Source: Streptomyces sp. NBC_00554 (GTDB lineage: Bacteria > Actinomycetota > Actinomycetes > Streptomycetales > Streptomycetaceae). From it: a stretch of DNA of 64,000 nucleotides. The position numbers and the translations under genes are program-made. Under the pieces are notes generated by a model. The model made no database searches. It saw only the letters and a program-made list of their open reading frames with translations, and had not been told where the DNA came from. This document shows, one piece after another, positions 48,481 through 56,561 of this stretch (within the stretch, counting starts at the first letter, position 1; the number at the start of each line of letters is the position of its first letter). The DNA lies in contig NZ_CP107799.1 of assembly GCF_041431135.1 (NCBI RefSeq), positions 2,294,001-2,358,000 of the forward strand. Reading direction: 5' to 3'.

Positions 48481-48825
48481 ATGTTCCGAGGTACGAAGGC
48501 CCGGACCCTGTTCGTGGTACTCGCCACCGTCCTGATGAGCCTTCAGTTCTTCGCTCCCACACAGGTGTTCGCTTCTGCGCAGAAGAGTGAGGTCGCCTCC
48601 TGCGGCGAGTCCGAGCACCAGCAGAAGCAGAAGGTGGCGCCGGCACTCCGGTCCCGCGACCGCAGCCGTGACGAGGACCTCGTACCCGAAGCGCCCGCCC
48701 GCGCCCTGCTGGCGAGCGACCCGGCGGCCGGCCGTCCCCTCGTCCCGCCCCGCGAGACCTCCGTTCGCACGTCCAGATCGTCAACCAATCATTCCCCCGC
48801 GGCACTTCAGGTCTTCCGCTGCTGA
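48481..48825 (+). CDS. small secreted protein of unknown function
   Basis: 114 residues, ATG with GGGAGGGGG upstream. The N-terminus FRGTKARTLFVVLATVLMSLQFFAP is a signal peptide. The rest is charged and Pro/Arg/Ser-rich, likely disordered, with one Cys at SCGES and a C-terminal Cys. No family is recognised. It lies 73 bp before the carbonic anhydrase gene on the same strand and may share its transcript. Confidence 0.65.
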   Translation: MFRGTKARTLFVVLATVLMSLQFFAPTQVFASAQKSEVASCGESEHQQKQKVAPALRSRDRSRDEDLVPEAPARALLASDPAAGRPLVPPRETSVRTSRSSTNHSPAALQVFRC

Positions 48826-48898
48826 GCGGAGCGCATCCCCCCACGCTCCGTTCTTGTAAGCCGACGCGCCATCGAGGCGCGCCAGGAGGAACTGACAC

Positions 48899-49477
48899 AT
48901 GCAGCCCCTCATCGATCACGCCCGCGCGCACGGACAGCGCCCCGAGCGGTTCGCCCAGCTGGCCCAAGGCCAGTCCCCCCAGGTCCTGTTCATCACCTGC
49001 TCCGACTCCCGTGTCGTCCCCGCGCTGATCACCGGCGCCCGCCCCGGCGAGCTCTTCGAGCTGCGCACCGCGGGCAACATCGTCCCGCCGTACGTCCCCG
49101 GGCGGCCGACCGCCGAAGCCGCCACCGTCGAGTACGCGGTGGACGTGCTCGGTGTCTCCGAGATCGTGGTCTGCGGCCACTCCCACTGCGGCGCCGTCGG
49201 CGCGCTGGTGCGCGGCGACGACCTGACCGCCGTACCCGCCGTGCGCGACTGGCTCGCCCAGGCCGAACCGCCGTCCGGCGCGGCACACGACGACCCGGCC
49301 GTCGCCGACGCGGTGCAGAACCACGTCCGCGCGCAAATGCTCAGGCTCCGCGCATACCCGTGTGTGGAACGGGCCCTGACGGCAGGTCAACTACGCCTGC
49401 ACGGCTGGTACTACGAGGTCCACACCGGCGCCGTACAGGCGCACCGGGCGGACACCGGCGCCTTCGAGGCGCTGTGA
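48899..49477 (+). CDS. beta-class carbonic anhydrase
   Basis: 192 residues, ATG with AGGAGGAAC upstream. Zinc ligands Cys34 (FITCSDSRVV, with the Asp36/Arg38 dyad), His94 and Cys97 (VVCGHSHCGAVG) are all present. It interconverts CO2 and bicarbonate in the cytoplasm. The stop overlaps the GTG start of the SulP transporter (GTGA), so the two proteins are made together, fitting bicarbonate transport. Confidence 0.95.
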   Translation: MQPLIDHARAHGQRPERFAQLAQGQSPQVLFITCSDSRVVPALITGARPGELFELRTAGNIVPPYVPGRPTAEAATVEYAVDVLGVSEIVVCGHSHCGAVGALVRGDDLTAVPAVRDWLAQAEPPSGAAHDDPAVADAVQNHVRAQMLRLRAYPCVERALTAGQLRLHGWYYEVHTGAVQAHRADTGAFEAL

Positions 49478-50940
49478 TCGACGCGATGAAACTCCCCCAC
49501 CTGCGGCAGGACTTCGCCGCGTCCGTCGTCGTGTTCCTCATCGCCCTCCCCCTGTGTGTGGGCGTCGCCGTCGCCTCCGGCGTCCCGGCCGAACTCGGCC
49601 TGGTCACCGGCATCGTGGGCGGTCTCGTCACCGGGCTGATGCGCGGCAGCAGCCTTCAGGTGTCCGGGCCGGCCGCGGGGCTGACCGTGCTGGTCTTCGA
49701 GGCCGTGCGGGAGTACGGCCTCGCCGTGCTCGGAGTCGTTGTACTCACCACGGGCGTACTCCAACTCCTCATGGGGGCCCTGAAGTTGGGGCGCTACTTC
49801 CGGGCCATCTCGGTGGCCGTCGTCGAAGGCATGCTGGCCGGGATCGGTCTCGTCCTGATCGCGGGCCAGCTCTACTCGATGGCCGGCCTGAAGGCGCCGG
49901 CCTCCGGTCTGGGCAAGCTCGCCGGGCTGCCGGCGGCGCTCGTCGACGCCGCACGCAGCCCCGAGGCGCTGGCATCGGTCGCGCTCGGCGCGGGGACCGT
50001 CCTCGTCCTCGTGCTGTGGAAGCTGCTGCCACGGCGGGTCCGTACGGTACCGGCGGCGCTCGGCGCGGTCGCGCTGGCCACCCTCGCCTCGGCGGCGTTC
50101 GGCCTGCCCGTGGCGAAGGTCGAGGTGCGGGGGCTGCTCGGCTCGGTCCAGCTGCCGACTCTCGACGCCCTCGGGGAACTCGGACACGTCGGTGTGCTCG
50201 GCACGGTCCTCGCCTTCACCCTGATCGCCTCCGCCGAGTCGCTGTTCAGCGCGGCGGCCGTGGACCGGCTGCACGACGGGCCGCGGACGGAGTACGACAA
50301 GGAGCTGATGGCGCAGGGCGCGGGCAACACCGTCTGCGGGCTGCTCGGCGCGCTGCCGATGACCGCGGTGATCGTACGCAGTGCGGCGAACGTCCAGGCG
50401 GGCGCGCGGACGAAGGCGTCCCGGGTCCTGCACGGCGTGTGGCTGCTGCTGTTCGCGGCGCTGCTGCCGGCCGCGCTCGGCGTCATTCCGCTGCCGGCCC
50501 TCGCGGGCATCCTGGTGTACGCGGGCTGGAAGCTGATCCCGCTGCGCGAGATCGCGTCGCTGTGGCGCGAGCACCGGGGAGAGGCGCTGATCCTCGTCGT
50601 CACCGCGGTGTCGATCGTCGCCGTGAGCATGTTCGAGGGGGTTCTGATCGGGCTCGCGCTGGCCGTCGCGAAGACGGCGTGGGAGGCCTCGCACGTGCGC
50701 CTCGACGTCATAGACAAGGGAGCCGGGCCCGTCCAGGCGCATCTGTCGGGCAATGCGACCTTCCTGCGGCTCCCGAAGATCCTCGACAGCCTGGAGGCAC
50801 TGCCGCAGGACCGGCCCATCGAGCTGGACCTCTCCGGCCTGCACCACCTGGACCACGCCTGCCGCACCGCGCTGGAGAGCTGGTCGGCCCGGCACAGCGC
50901 GGCGGGAACCGACCCGGTGAAGGTCACCTCGGGGTCCTGA
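49474..50940 (+). CDS. SulP-family anion (bicarbonate/sulfate) transporter with STAS domain
   Basis: 488 residues from GTG at 49474, or from ATG at 49486. About ten transmembrane helices with the SulP signatures ALPLCVGVAVASGVPAELGLVTGIVGG and VSGPAAGLTVLVFEAV, then a cytoplasmic STAS domain (about 405-480: LSGNATFLRLPKILDSLE, IELDLSGLHHLDHACRTALESW). Coupling to a carbonic anhydrase gene by GTGA points to bicarbonate as the substrate, although sulfate cannot be excluded. Confidence 0.92.
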   Translation: MIDAMKLPHLRQDFAASVVVFLIALPLCVGVAVASGVPAELGLVTGIVGGLVTGLMRGSSLQVSGPAAGLTVLVFEAVREYGLAVLGVVVLTTGVLQLLMGALKLGRYFRAISVAVVEGMLAGIGLVLIAGQLYSMAGLKAPASGLGKLAGLPAALVDAARSPEALASVALGAGTVLVLVLWKLLPRRVRTVPAALGAVALATLASAAFGLPVAKVEVRGLLGSVQLPTLDALGELGHVGVLGTVLAFTLIASAESLFSAAAVDRLHDGPRTEYDKELMAQGAGNTVCGLLGALPMTAVIVRSAANVQAGARTKASRVLHGVWLLLFAALLPAALGVIPLPALAGILVYAGWKLIPLREIASLWREHRGEALILVVTAVSIVAVSMFEGVLIGLALAVAKTAWEASHVRLDVIDKGAGPVQAHLSGNATFLRLPKILDSLEALPQDRPIELDLSGLHHLDHACRTALESWSARHSAAGTDPVKVTSGS

Positions 50941-50964
50941 CCCGGGCCGGTGCGCTGTCCCATG

Positions 50965-50996
50965 GGGCTGGGCCCGCTTCCTCGCGGGCCCAGCCC
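50965..50996 (+). terminator. terminator after the carbonic anhydrase-SulP operon
   Basis: Perfect 13-bp arms (GGGCTGGGCCCGC and GCGGGCCCAGCCC) with the loop TTCCTC, 24 bp after the SulP stop. It separates the operon from the slipin gene. Confidence 0.75.
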
Positions 50997-51050
50997 TGCG
51001 ACGTACAGTGGACATATTGGTCATACTGGGCGGCTCGAAAGGGGGTCGCA

Positions 51051-51965
51051 ATGCTCGAGGAGCTGCTGGTCGCAGGCGCGGCAGTCGCTTCCGCCGGGGT
51101 GGTGTACGTCGCGGCGGCGGCCCGGGTCATCAAGCAGTACGAGCGAGGCGTGGTCCTCCGGCTCGGGCGGCTCGCGGGAGCCGTGCGCGCCCCGGGGTTC
51201 ACCATGATCGTCCCGGGCGTCGACAAGCTGCACAAGGTCAATATGCAGATCGTGACGATGCCGGTGCCGGCGCAGGACGGCATCACCAGGGACAACGTCA
51301 CGGTCCGGGTGGACGCCGTCATCTACTTCAAGGTGATCGACGCCGCCGACGCCGTCATCCAGGTCGAGGACTACCGCTTCGCGGTCTCGCAGATGGCGCA
51401 GACATCGCTCCGCTCCATCATCGGCAAGAGCGATCTCGACGATCTGCTCTCCAACCGCGAAAAGCTCAACCAGGGCCTGGAGTTGATGATCGACAGCCCG
51501 GCGATGGGCTGGGGTGTGCAGATCGACCGCGTCGAGATCAAGGACGTGTCGCTGCCGGAGACCATGAAACGCTCGATGGCCCGGCAGGCCGAGGCCGACC
51601 GAGAGCGCCGCGCCCGGATCATCAACGCCGACGCGGAACTTCAGGCGTCCAAGAAGCTGGCGGAGGCCGCCGGGGTGATGTCCGAGCAGCCCGCGGCGCT
51701 CCAACTGCGGCTGCTGCAGACGGTGGTGGCGGTCGCGGCCGAGAAGAACTCCACGCTCGTGCTGCCCTTCCCGGTGGAGCTGCTGCGGTTCCTGGAGCGG
51801 GCGCAACAGGGGCAGCCGGCGGTTGAGCAGTCGGCACCCCCGAGGTCCGAGAAGCCAGAGGTCACGGCCGAGGTCGAGGTCACGGCTGAGGTCGACGCCG
51901 AGAAGCCCGAGATCGAGTCGGGGATCCCCGAGGCCGAGCCCGGAAAGCCCGAAGCCGACGTGTGA
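51051..51965 (+). CDS. slipin / SPFH-domain membrane protein
   Basis: 304 residues. One N-terminal helix (LLVAGAAVASAGVVYVAAAARV), then the SPFH/Band 7 domain with YERGVVLRLGRL, GFTMIVPGVDKLHKVNM, DNVTVRVDAVIYFKV, QTSLRSIIGKSDLDDLLSNRE and GVQIDRVEIKDVSLPE, as in stomatin/slipin. The last ~45 residues are an acidic Glu/Pro/Val repeat tail. SPFH proteins form membrane scaffolds and often pair with NfeD proteins, but no NfeD gene is seen here. Confidence 0.92.
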   Translation: MLEELLVAGAAVASAGVVYVAAAARVIKQYERGVVLRLGRLAGAVRAPGFTMIVPGVDKLHKVNMQIVTMPVPAQDGITRDNVTVRVDAVIYFKVIDAADAVIQVEDYRFAVSQMAQTSLRSIIGKSDLDDLLSNREKLNQGLELMIDSPAMGWGVQIDRVEIKDVSLPETMKRSMARQAEADRERRARIINADAELQASKKLAEAAGVMSEQPAALQLRLLQTVVAVAAEKNSTLVLPFPVELLRFLERAQQGQPAVEQSAPPRSEKPEVTAEVEVTAEVDAEKPEIESGIPEAEPGKPEADV

Positions 51966-52054
51966 CACCTGCTACGCGCGTGGTTCCGGCCGCCTCGCCC
52001 CCGTGATACACACAGGCGGGTCACAGTCCTGTCCGCCAACAGGAAGGTTGCCCC

Positions 52055-53437
52055 ATGCCAGAAAACGTTCGCTCCGCGACACGTCGTCAGATGCTCGCCC
52101 GCACAGGTGTGTTGGGCGCGTCGATCGCCTTCGCCGGAAGCCTCGGCGACCTCTTCGCGGGCACCGCCGCCGCGCAGGGCCTCGGCCACAGCGGGTACGG
52201 CCCCCTGGTCCCCGACCCGAACGGACTGCTCGACCTGCCGGAAGGTTTCCGCTACCGGGTGCTGTCCCGCGAGGGCGACCAGCTCCGCTCCGGGGAGGGC
52301 CTGGTGCCGAGCAACCACGACGGCATGTCGGCCTTCGCGGGCAGTCACGGCCGCGTCCACCTGGTCCGCAACCACGAGAACCGCAACACCGCCAGGATCC
52401 CGGTCCCGACGATCGAGAGCCTGACGTACGACCCGATGGGCAAGGGCGGCTGTACGGCGCTGACCCTGGACAGCCGCAACCGCGTCCTGTCCGAACGGGT
52501 CGCCATCGCCGGAACCGCGGTCAACTGCGCGGGCGGGCCGACCCCTTGGGGCACATGGCTGACCTGCGAGGAGACCGAGGAGAAGGCGGGCACCAACGGC
52601 TACACCAAGGACCACGGATTCATCTTCGAGGTCGATCCGGTGGATCCCCGTCGCACGGGGGCCGTCCCGCTCACGGCGATGGGCCGCTTCCAGCACGAGG
52701 CGATCGCCGTCGACCCGTGGCGGGGCATCGTCTACGAGACCGAAGACGCGTTCCTCACACCCTTCGGTCTGTTCTACCGCTTCCTCCCCAACAAGCCTGA
52801 GGGCGGCATCGGTTCACTGCGCGCGGGAGGCAGACTCCAGGCGATGCGCGTCCCCGGCGTACCGGACCTCTCCTCCATCCAGGAGACCGGCGCGACCTTC
52901 GACGGCATCGAGTGGGTGGACGTCCCGGACCCGCTCGCCGCCCAAACCCCCATCCGGCTCCAGGACTTCGGCCCGAAGGGCATCACGCACGCCCAGAAGC
53001 TGGAGGGCTGCTACTGGGGCGGAAAGTCCGTGTACTTCGTCTCGTCCTTCGCACACAGCGCGGAGGGCTCGGCCGCGGACCACTTCGGCCAGATCTGGCG
53101 CTACGACCCGTCGACCCGCCGCCTCACGCTCGTGATCGTCTTCGGCCCGGACACCGACGTACAACTCCCCGGCGAGTCCCCGGACAACATCTGCCTCGCA
53201 CCGAGCGGCGGCCTCATGGTGTGCGAGGACGGCAACGGTGCGCAGCATGTGTACGGCGTGACCCGCAAGGGCGAGGTGTACGCCATGGCCCGCGGCGCCC
53301 AGAACATCGGCACCCCGGAGGCGCCCGAGTGGGGCGAGTTCGCGGGCGTCACCTTCTCGCCGGACGGCGAGACGATGTACGTGAACTGCTATACGCCCGG
53401 GACGACGTTCGCGGTGACGGGACGTTGGCGCAACTGA
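52055..53437 (+). CDS. PhoX-family phosphatase (DUF839), Tat-exported
   Basis: 460 residues, ATG with GGAAGG upstream. Twin-arginine leader ATRRQMLARTGVLGASIAFAG. DUF839 landmarks: LVPSNHDGMSAF, LVRNHENR, LTCEETEE, GRFQHEAIAVDPW and NICLAPSGGLMVCEDG, with CEET/CEDG acidic ligands of the Ca/Fe site of PhoX. It hydrolyses phosphoesters outside the cell. No Pho box was identified in the 89-bp upstream gap. Confidence 0.9.
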   Translation: MPENVRSATRRQMLARTGVLGASIAFAGSLGDLFAGTAAAQGLGHSGYGPLVPDPNGLLDLPEGFRYRVLSREGDQLRSGEGLVPSNHDGMSAFAGSHGRVHLVRNHENRNTARIPVPTIESLTYDPMGKGGCTALTLDSRNRVLSERVAIAGTAVNCAGGPTPWGTWLTCEETEEKAGTNGYTKDHGFIFEVDPVDPRRTGAVPLTAMGRFQHEAIAVDPWRGIVYETEDAFLTPFGLFYRFLPNKPEGGIGSLRAGGRLQAMRVPGVPDLSSIQETGATFDGIEWVDVPDPLAAQTPIRLQDFGPKGITHAQKLEGCYWGGKSVYFVSSFAHSAEGSAADHFGQIWRYDPSTRRLTLVIVFGPDTDVQLPGESPDNICLAPSGGLMVCEDGNGAQHVYGVTRKGEVYAMARGAQNIGTPEAPEWGEFAGVTFSPDGETMYVNCYTPGTTFAVTGRWRN

Positions 53438-53473
53438 GCGCCCGCCCGCAGAAATTGCCGCGCCCGCCCCGGT

Positions 53474-53732
53474 GACCAGGGACTCCGGGCCCACCTGGCC
53501 GGCCCCGAGCAGGGCACCCTGGGCTCCCGCCTCCGCGCCGCCCGGCTCGTCCCGTACCCAGGCGGTGATCGGACCCAGGGAGGCGGCCGACAACCAGGTC
53601 GCCCTGCGCCTGCGCGACGGCCGCCTCCTCGACGCCCAGCCCGCCGCCGAGGTCCTGCACCGCATCGGAATGATGATCGATGCCCGCAGCACCGACCTGA
53701 TCGACCAGATGCCCGCGCTTTGCGGCGAGTAG
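53474..53732 (+). pseudogene. remnant of a threonyl-tRNA synthetase anticodon-binding domain, frameshifted
   Basis: Conceptual translation with one frame change near 53557-53560 reads DQGLRAHLAGPEQGTLGSRL, RAARLVPY, then QAVIGPREAADNQVALRLRD and GRLLDAQPAAEVLHRIG. The G(s/t)LGxRLRxARLVPYQAVIGxREA pattern is the C-terminal anticodon-binding domain of threonyl-tRNA synthetase. Everything upstream, including the catalytic core, is missing: PhoX ends 37 bp earlier. The frameshift is in a CCC run. It is a dead fragment. Confidence 0.8.
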
Positions 53733-53786
53733 CGGACAGCAGCCCTCCGCCGCACCATCGAGGGACACGGCCGGAAGGGGCACGCG

Positions 53787-54710
53787 GTGCCGAAGAAGGA
53801 CGCCAGGACAGACAGCAAGAAGAAGGACGGCGGGCGGGACGAAGAACGACCGAAGCCCGCAGGGGCACCCGCGCTGCTCCGCGAGCTGCTGCGCGTCCCG
53901 GGCGGCGCCGGAGTCGACCTCTCCTCGTACGCGGCCGATGCGACACCCGCCGGCCCGCGCGACAAGGCCGCCGGTCTCGCCGCCACCGCCCTGATGGGCG
54001 AACACCTCGCCGACCTGCAAGAACGCCTGTGGGCCACGAGTACGGCGGGTGAACGGCGGCGCATTCTCCTGGTCCTCCAGGGCATGGACACCAGCGGCAA
54101 GGGCGGCACGGTCAAGCATGTCATCGGGCTGTTCAACCCCTCCGGCTGCCGCATCCGGGCCTTCAAGGCACCGACCCCCGAGGAGCGGAAGCACTCCTTC
54201 CTCTGGCGGATCAGGAAGGCGCTTCCGGAGCCCGGCGAGATCGGCATCTTCGACCGCTCTCACTACGAGGACGTCCTGATCGCCCGCGTCCGCGAACTGG
54301 CCCCACCCGAGGAGATCGACCGCCGCTACGCCGAGATCAACCGCTTCGAGAAGTCCCTCACGGACGACGGCGTCACCGTCGTGAAGGTCTTCCTCCACAT
54401 CTCCTACGAACAGCAGCGCCGCCGCCTCCTCGAACGCCTCGACAACCCCGACAAACACTGGAAGTTCAACGTCGGCGACATCGAGGAGCGCACACTGTGG
54501 CCCGCGTACCAGAGGGCGTACGAGATCGCCATCGAGCGCTGCTCCACGCCGGAGGCCCCCTGGTACCTGGTCCCCGCCGACCGCAAGTGGTACCGGAACT
54601 GGGCGATCAGCAAGCTCCTCCTGGAACACCTTGAGGCCCTCGACCCGCAGTACCCCAAGGCGGACTTCGATGTGGAGGAGAGCCGGAGGCGGCTCCTGAA
54701 GGACGGCTGA
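53787..54710 (+). CDS. ppk2: polyphosphate kinase 2 family protein
   Basis: 307 residues from GTG at 53787 with GGAAGGGG upstream. Basic N-terminal tail, then the PPK2 domain: Walker A LVLQGMDTSGKGG, IGIFDRSHYEDVLIARV (Walker B/lid) and the blocks WRIRKALPEPGEIG and DRKWYRNW. PPK2 uses polyphosphate to phosphorylate nucleotides, or the reverse. Which subclass (NDP or NMP) cannot be told from sequence alone. Lies after a ThrRS remnant. Confidence 0.94.
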   Translation: MPKKDARTDSKKKDGGRDEERPKPAGAPALLRELLRVPGGAGVDLSSYAADATPAGPRDKAAGLAATALMGEHLADLQERLWATSTAGERRRILLVLQGMDTSGKGGTVKHVIGLFNPSGCRIRAFKAPTPEERKHSFLWRIRKALPEPGEIGIFDRSHYEDVLIARVRELAPPEEIDRRYAEINRFEKSLTDDGVTVVKVFLHISYEQQRRRLLERLDNPDKHWKFNVGDIEERTLWPAYQRAYEIAIERCSTPEAPWYLVPADRKWYRNWAISKLLLEHLEALDPQYPKADFDVEESRRRLLKDG

Positions 54711-54829
54711 GCCTCCGCGAGGCGGAGACCTGGTAGTCGCTCACCTGGGCGGGTGAGTTCGCGGCCGCATTCGCCGGACGCCAGCGCGCGATGGGTGATT
54801 AGTCGCATTTACCCGCTTATCTTCACGCG

Positions 54830-55675
54830 GTGACCATTCTTGTACGACGAATCGCCGCAGCCTGCGCCCTGGGCGCCGCGCTCGCCGCCTGCGGGGCCCC
54901 GCACACCCCGCACGCCGCCCGCCAAGGGCAACCCGCTCCCGCCAGCGCCACGGCATCAGAGCCCCCTACACTCGCCCCGGGCCCCGCCGGACTGACCCCC
55001 GTCTTCAAGAACGGCCCGCGGACGCGGGACAAGACCGTCGCGCTGACCTTCGACGCGGACATGACCGCCGATCAGGGGGCGCGGGCGGCGGCCGGGGAGC
55101 ACTTCGACAATCCGCGGCTGATCTCGACGCTGCGGGCGTACAAGGTGCCGGCCACCGTGTTCATGACGGGGCGGTGGGCGGACGAGTACCCGCAGGAGGC
55201 CAGGGCCATCGGGCGGGACCCGCTCTTCGAGGTCGCAAATCACTCGTACAGCCACTACGCCTTCACGGACGACTGCTACGGGCTGCCGACCGTGCCCGAG
55301 GACCGGATGCGGTCGGACGTGGAGCGGGCGTTCGCCGCCTTCAAGAAGGCAGGGGTGCCCCGTGCGATGCCGTACTTCCGTTTCCCGGGCGGATGTTACG
55401 ACCAGCGGGCGCTGCGGACGCTGAGCGCGGCCGGGGTGACCGCGGTGCAGTGGGACGTGGTCAGCGGGGACGCGTTCGCGACGGACGCCGACGCCGTGGC
55501 CCAGCAGGTCCTCGACGGCGTGCGGCCCGGGTCCGTCGTCGTCATGCACTGCACGCGGAGTGCGGCTCCGGCGACCGAGGAGGCGGTGCGGACGATCGTT
55601 CCCGAGCTGCGGAAGAAGGGGTACCGCTTCGTGAAGGTGTCGGAGCTGATCGGGGCGGCCGGCCGCCACCGGTAG
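54830..55675 (+). CDS. polysaccharide deacetylase (NodB homology) lipoprotein
   Basis: 281 residues from GTG at 54830. N-terminal lipoprotein signal with lipobox LAAC (GAALAACGAP). NodB/CE4 motifs: VALTFDADMTADQG (usual TFDDG Asp pair spread as DxD), VANHSYSHYAF for the His ligands, and PYFRFPGGCYDQRALRTL for the catalytic loop. A membrane-anchored deacetylase of cell-wall glycan or chitin-like polymer is inferred. No ribosome-binding site precedes the GTG, so the start is less certain or the mRNA may be leaderless. Confidence 0.85.
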   Translation: MTILVRRIAAACALGAALAACGAPHTPHAARQGQPAPASATASEPPTLAPGPAGLTPVFKNGPRTRDKTVALTFDADMTADQGARAAAGEHFDNPRLISTLRAYKVPATVFMTGRWADEYPQEARAIGRDPLFEVANHSYSHYAFTDDCYGLPTVPEDRMRSDVERAFAAFKKAGVPRAMPYFRFPGGCYDQRALRTLSAAGVTAVQWDVVSGDAFATDADAVAQQVLDGVRPGSVVVMHCTRSAAPATEEAVRTIVPELRKKGYRFVKVSELIGAAGRHR

Positions 55676-55706
55676 GCCGTCCCGTGGTCCGCCTTACGCT
55701 GGAACC

Positions 55707-55898
55707 ATGAGCGACTACTGCGGCGCCGAGGCGGACCCGGCGCCCGTGGCACCCACGGCCTCCACGACCGACGGGCCGCCGTTCGCCGAGTGCGTGCTGT
55801 GCCGGAAGCCGACGGAGTACCCGGAGTCGTACAAGGGGATCACGCTGTGCCCCGTCTGCGAGTGGCAGGAGGCGCAGCGCACCGCGTGTTCAGGCTGA
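55707..55898 (+). CDS. small zinc-ribbon protein of unknown function
   Basis: 63 residues. Two CxxC pairs (ECVLCRKP and LCPVCEW) form a rubredoxin-like zinc ribbon. A short acidic N-terminus and a C-terminal Cys are the only other features. It overlaps the convergent ABC permease stop by 9 bp. Codon use is normal for the region. Confidence 0.65.
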   Translation: MSDYCGAEADPAPVAPTASTTDGPPFAECVLCRKPTEYPESYKGITLCPVCEWQEAQRTACSG

Positions 55899-56561
55899 CC
55901 GGCGGGTGGTGAGCGCGCAGGCCACGGCGAGCGCGCCGGCCGTGAGCAGCGCGGCGGCGGCCAGCGGCAGCAGCGGGGCGGGGACCGTGCCCGCCCGCGA
56001 GCCGGTGATCAGGTCGGTGAGGGCCGCCTGGGCCGGTGAGCCCGAGGTCACCAGCGTGAGCAGCGCCGCGAGCAGCATCGCGGGGACCGCGCGGCCCGGC
56101 GAGCGCAGCAGCGGCCAGGTCGTGAGCGCGCCGACGGCGGTGCCGAGCAGCGCGCACACGAGCGCGGCCAGGAGTCCCGCGCCGCCCGCCGCGACCACCG
56201 GCACCTCCTTCTGGTGGTCCGTGCTCGTCGGGTCGCTGATCACCGCGACGAACAGCGTCGACGCGGCCCCGATGAGAACGGCCGCCGACAGCGCGACGAG
56301 CAGACAGGCGAGGTGCGCCCGTCCGGGGCCGACCGCCGCGCCCACACAACTCCGCGCCGCGGGCGGCTCGTTGGTGGCACAGATCCGGACGAGCCAAGCG
56401 GCTACGGGGAGCACGGCGGCGGCCGAGTAGCCGAGCGAGTCGAGCACTGGCTGCCCGCTCTGAACGCCGATCCCGAGAAAGGCCGCGTACAGGATGAACG
56501 GCGGCAGCCAGCGCTGCGAGCGCAGCAGAAGGGCGGCCTGGTAGCGGATCAGGGCGTTCAC
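55890..56561 (-). CDS. ABC transporter permease component
   Basis: 223 residues from GTG at 56561, which overlaps the upstream ATPase stop (GTGA). Six hydrophobic stretches (PFILYAAFLGIGV, AAAVLPVAAWLVR, LACLLVALSAAVLIGAAS, GGAGLLAALVCALLGTAVG, VPAMLLAALLTLV, LLPLAAAALLTAGALAVACAL) give an ABC-2-like membrane subunit. Together with the ATPase it forms an exporter of unknown substrate. Confidence 0.8.
   Translation of the reverse strand: MNALIRYQAALLLRSQRWLPPFILYAAFLGIGVQSGQPVLDSLGYSAAAVLPVAAWLVRICATNEPPAARSCVGAAVGPGRAHLACLLVALSAAVLIGAASTLFVAVISDPTSTDHQKEVPVVAAGGAGLLAALVCALLGTAVGALTTWPLLRSPGRAVPAMLLAALLTLVTSGSPAQAALTDLITGSRAGTVPAPLLPLAAAALLTAGALAVACALTTRRSA

Noticed and set aside
53472..53732. 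Functional 86-residue gene
   Set aside because: The frame is only the end of a ThrRS domain whose first part is in another frame, with no start context.
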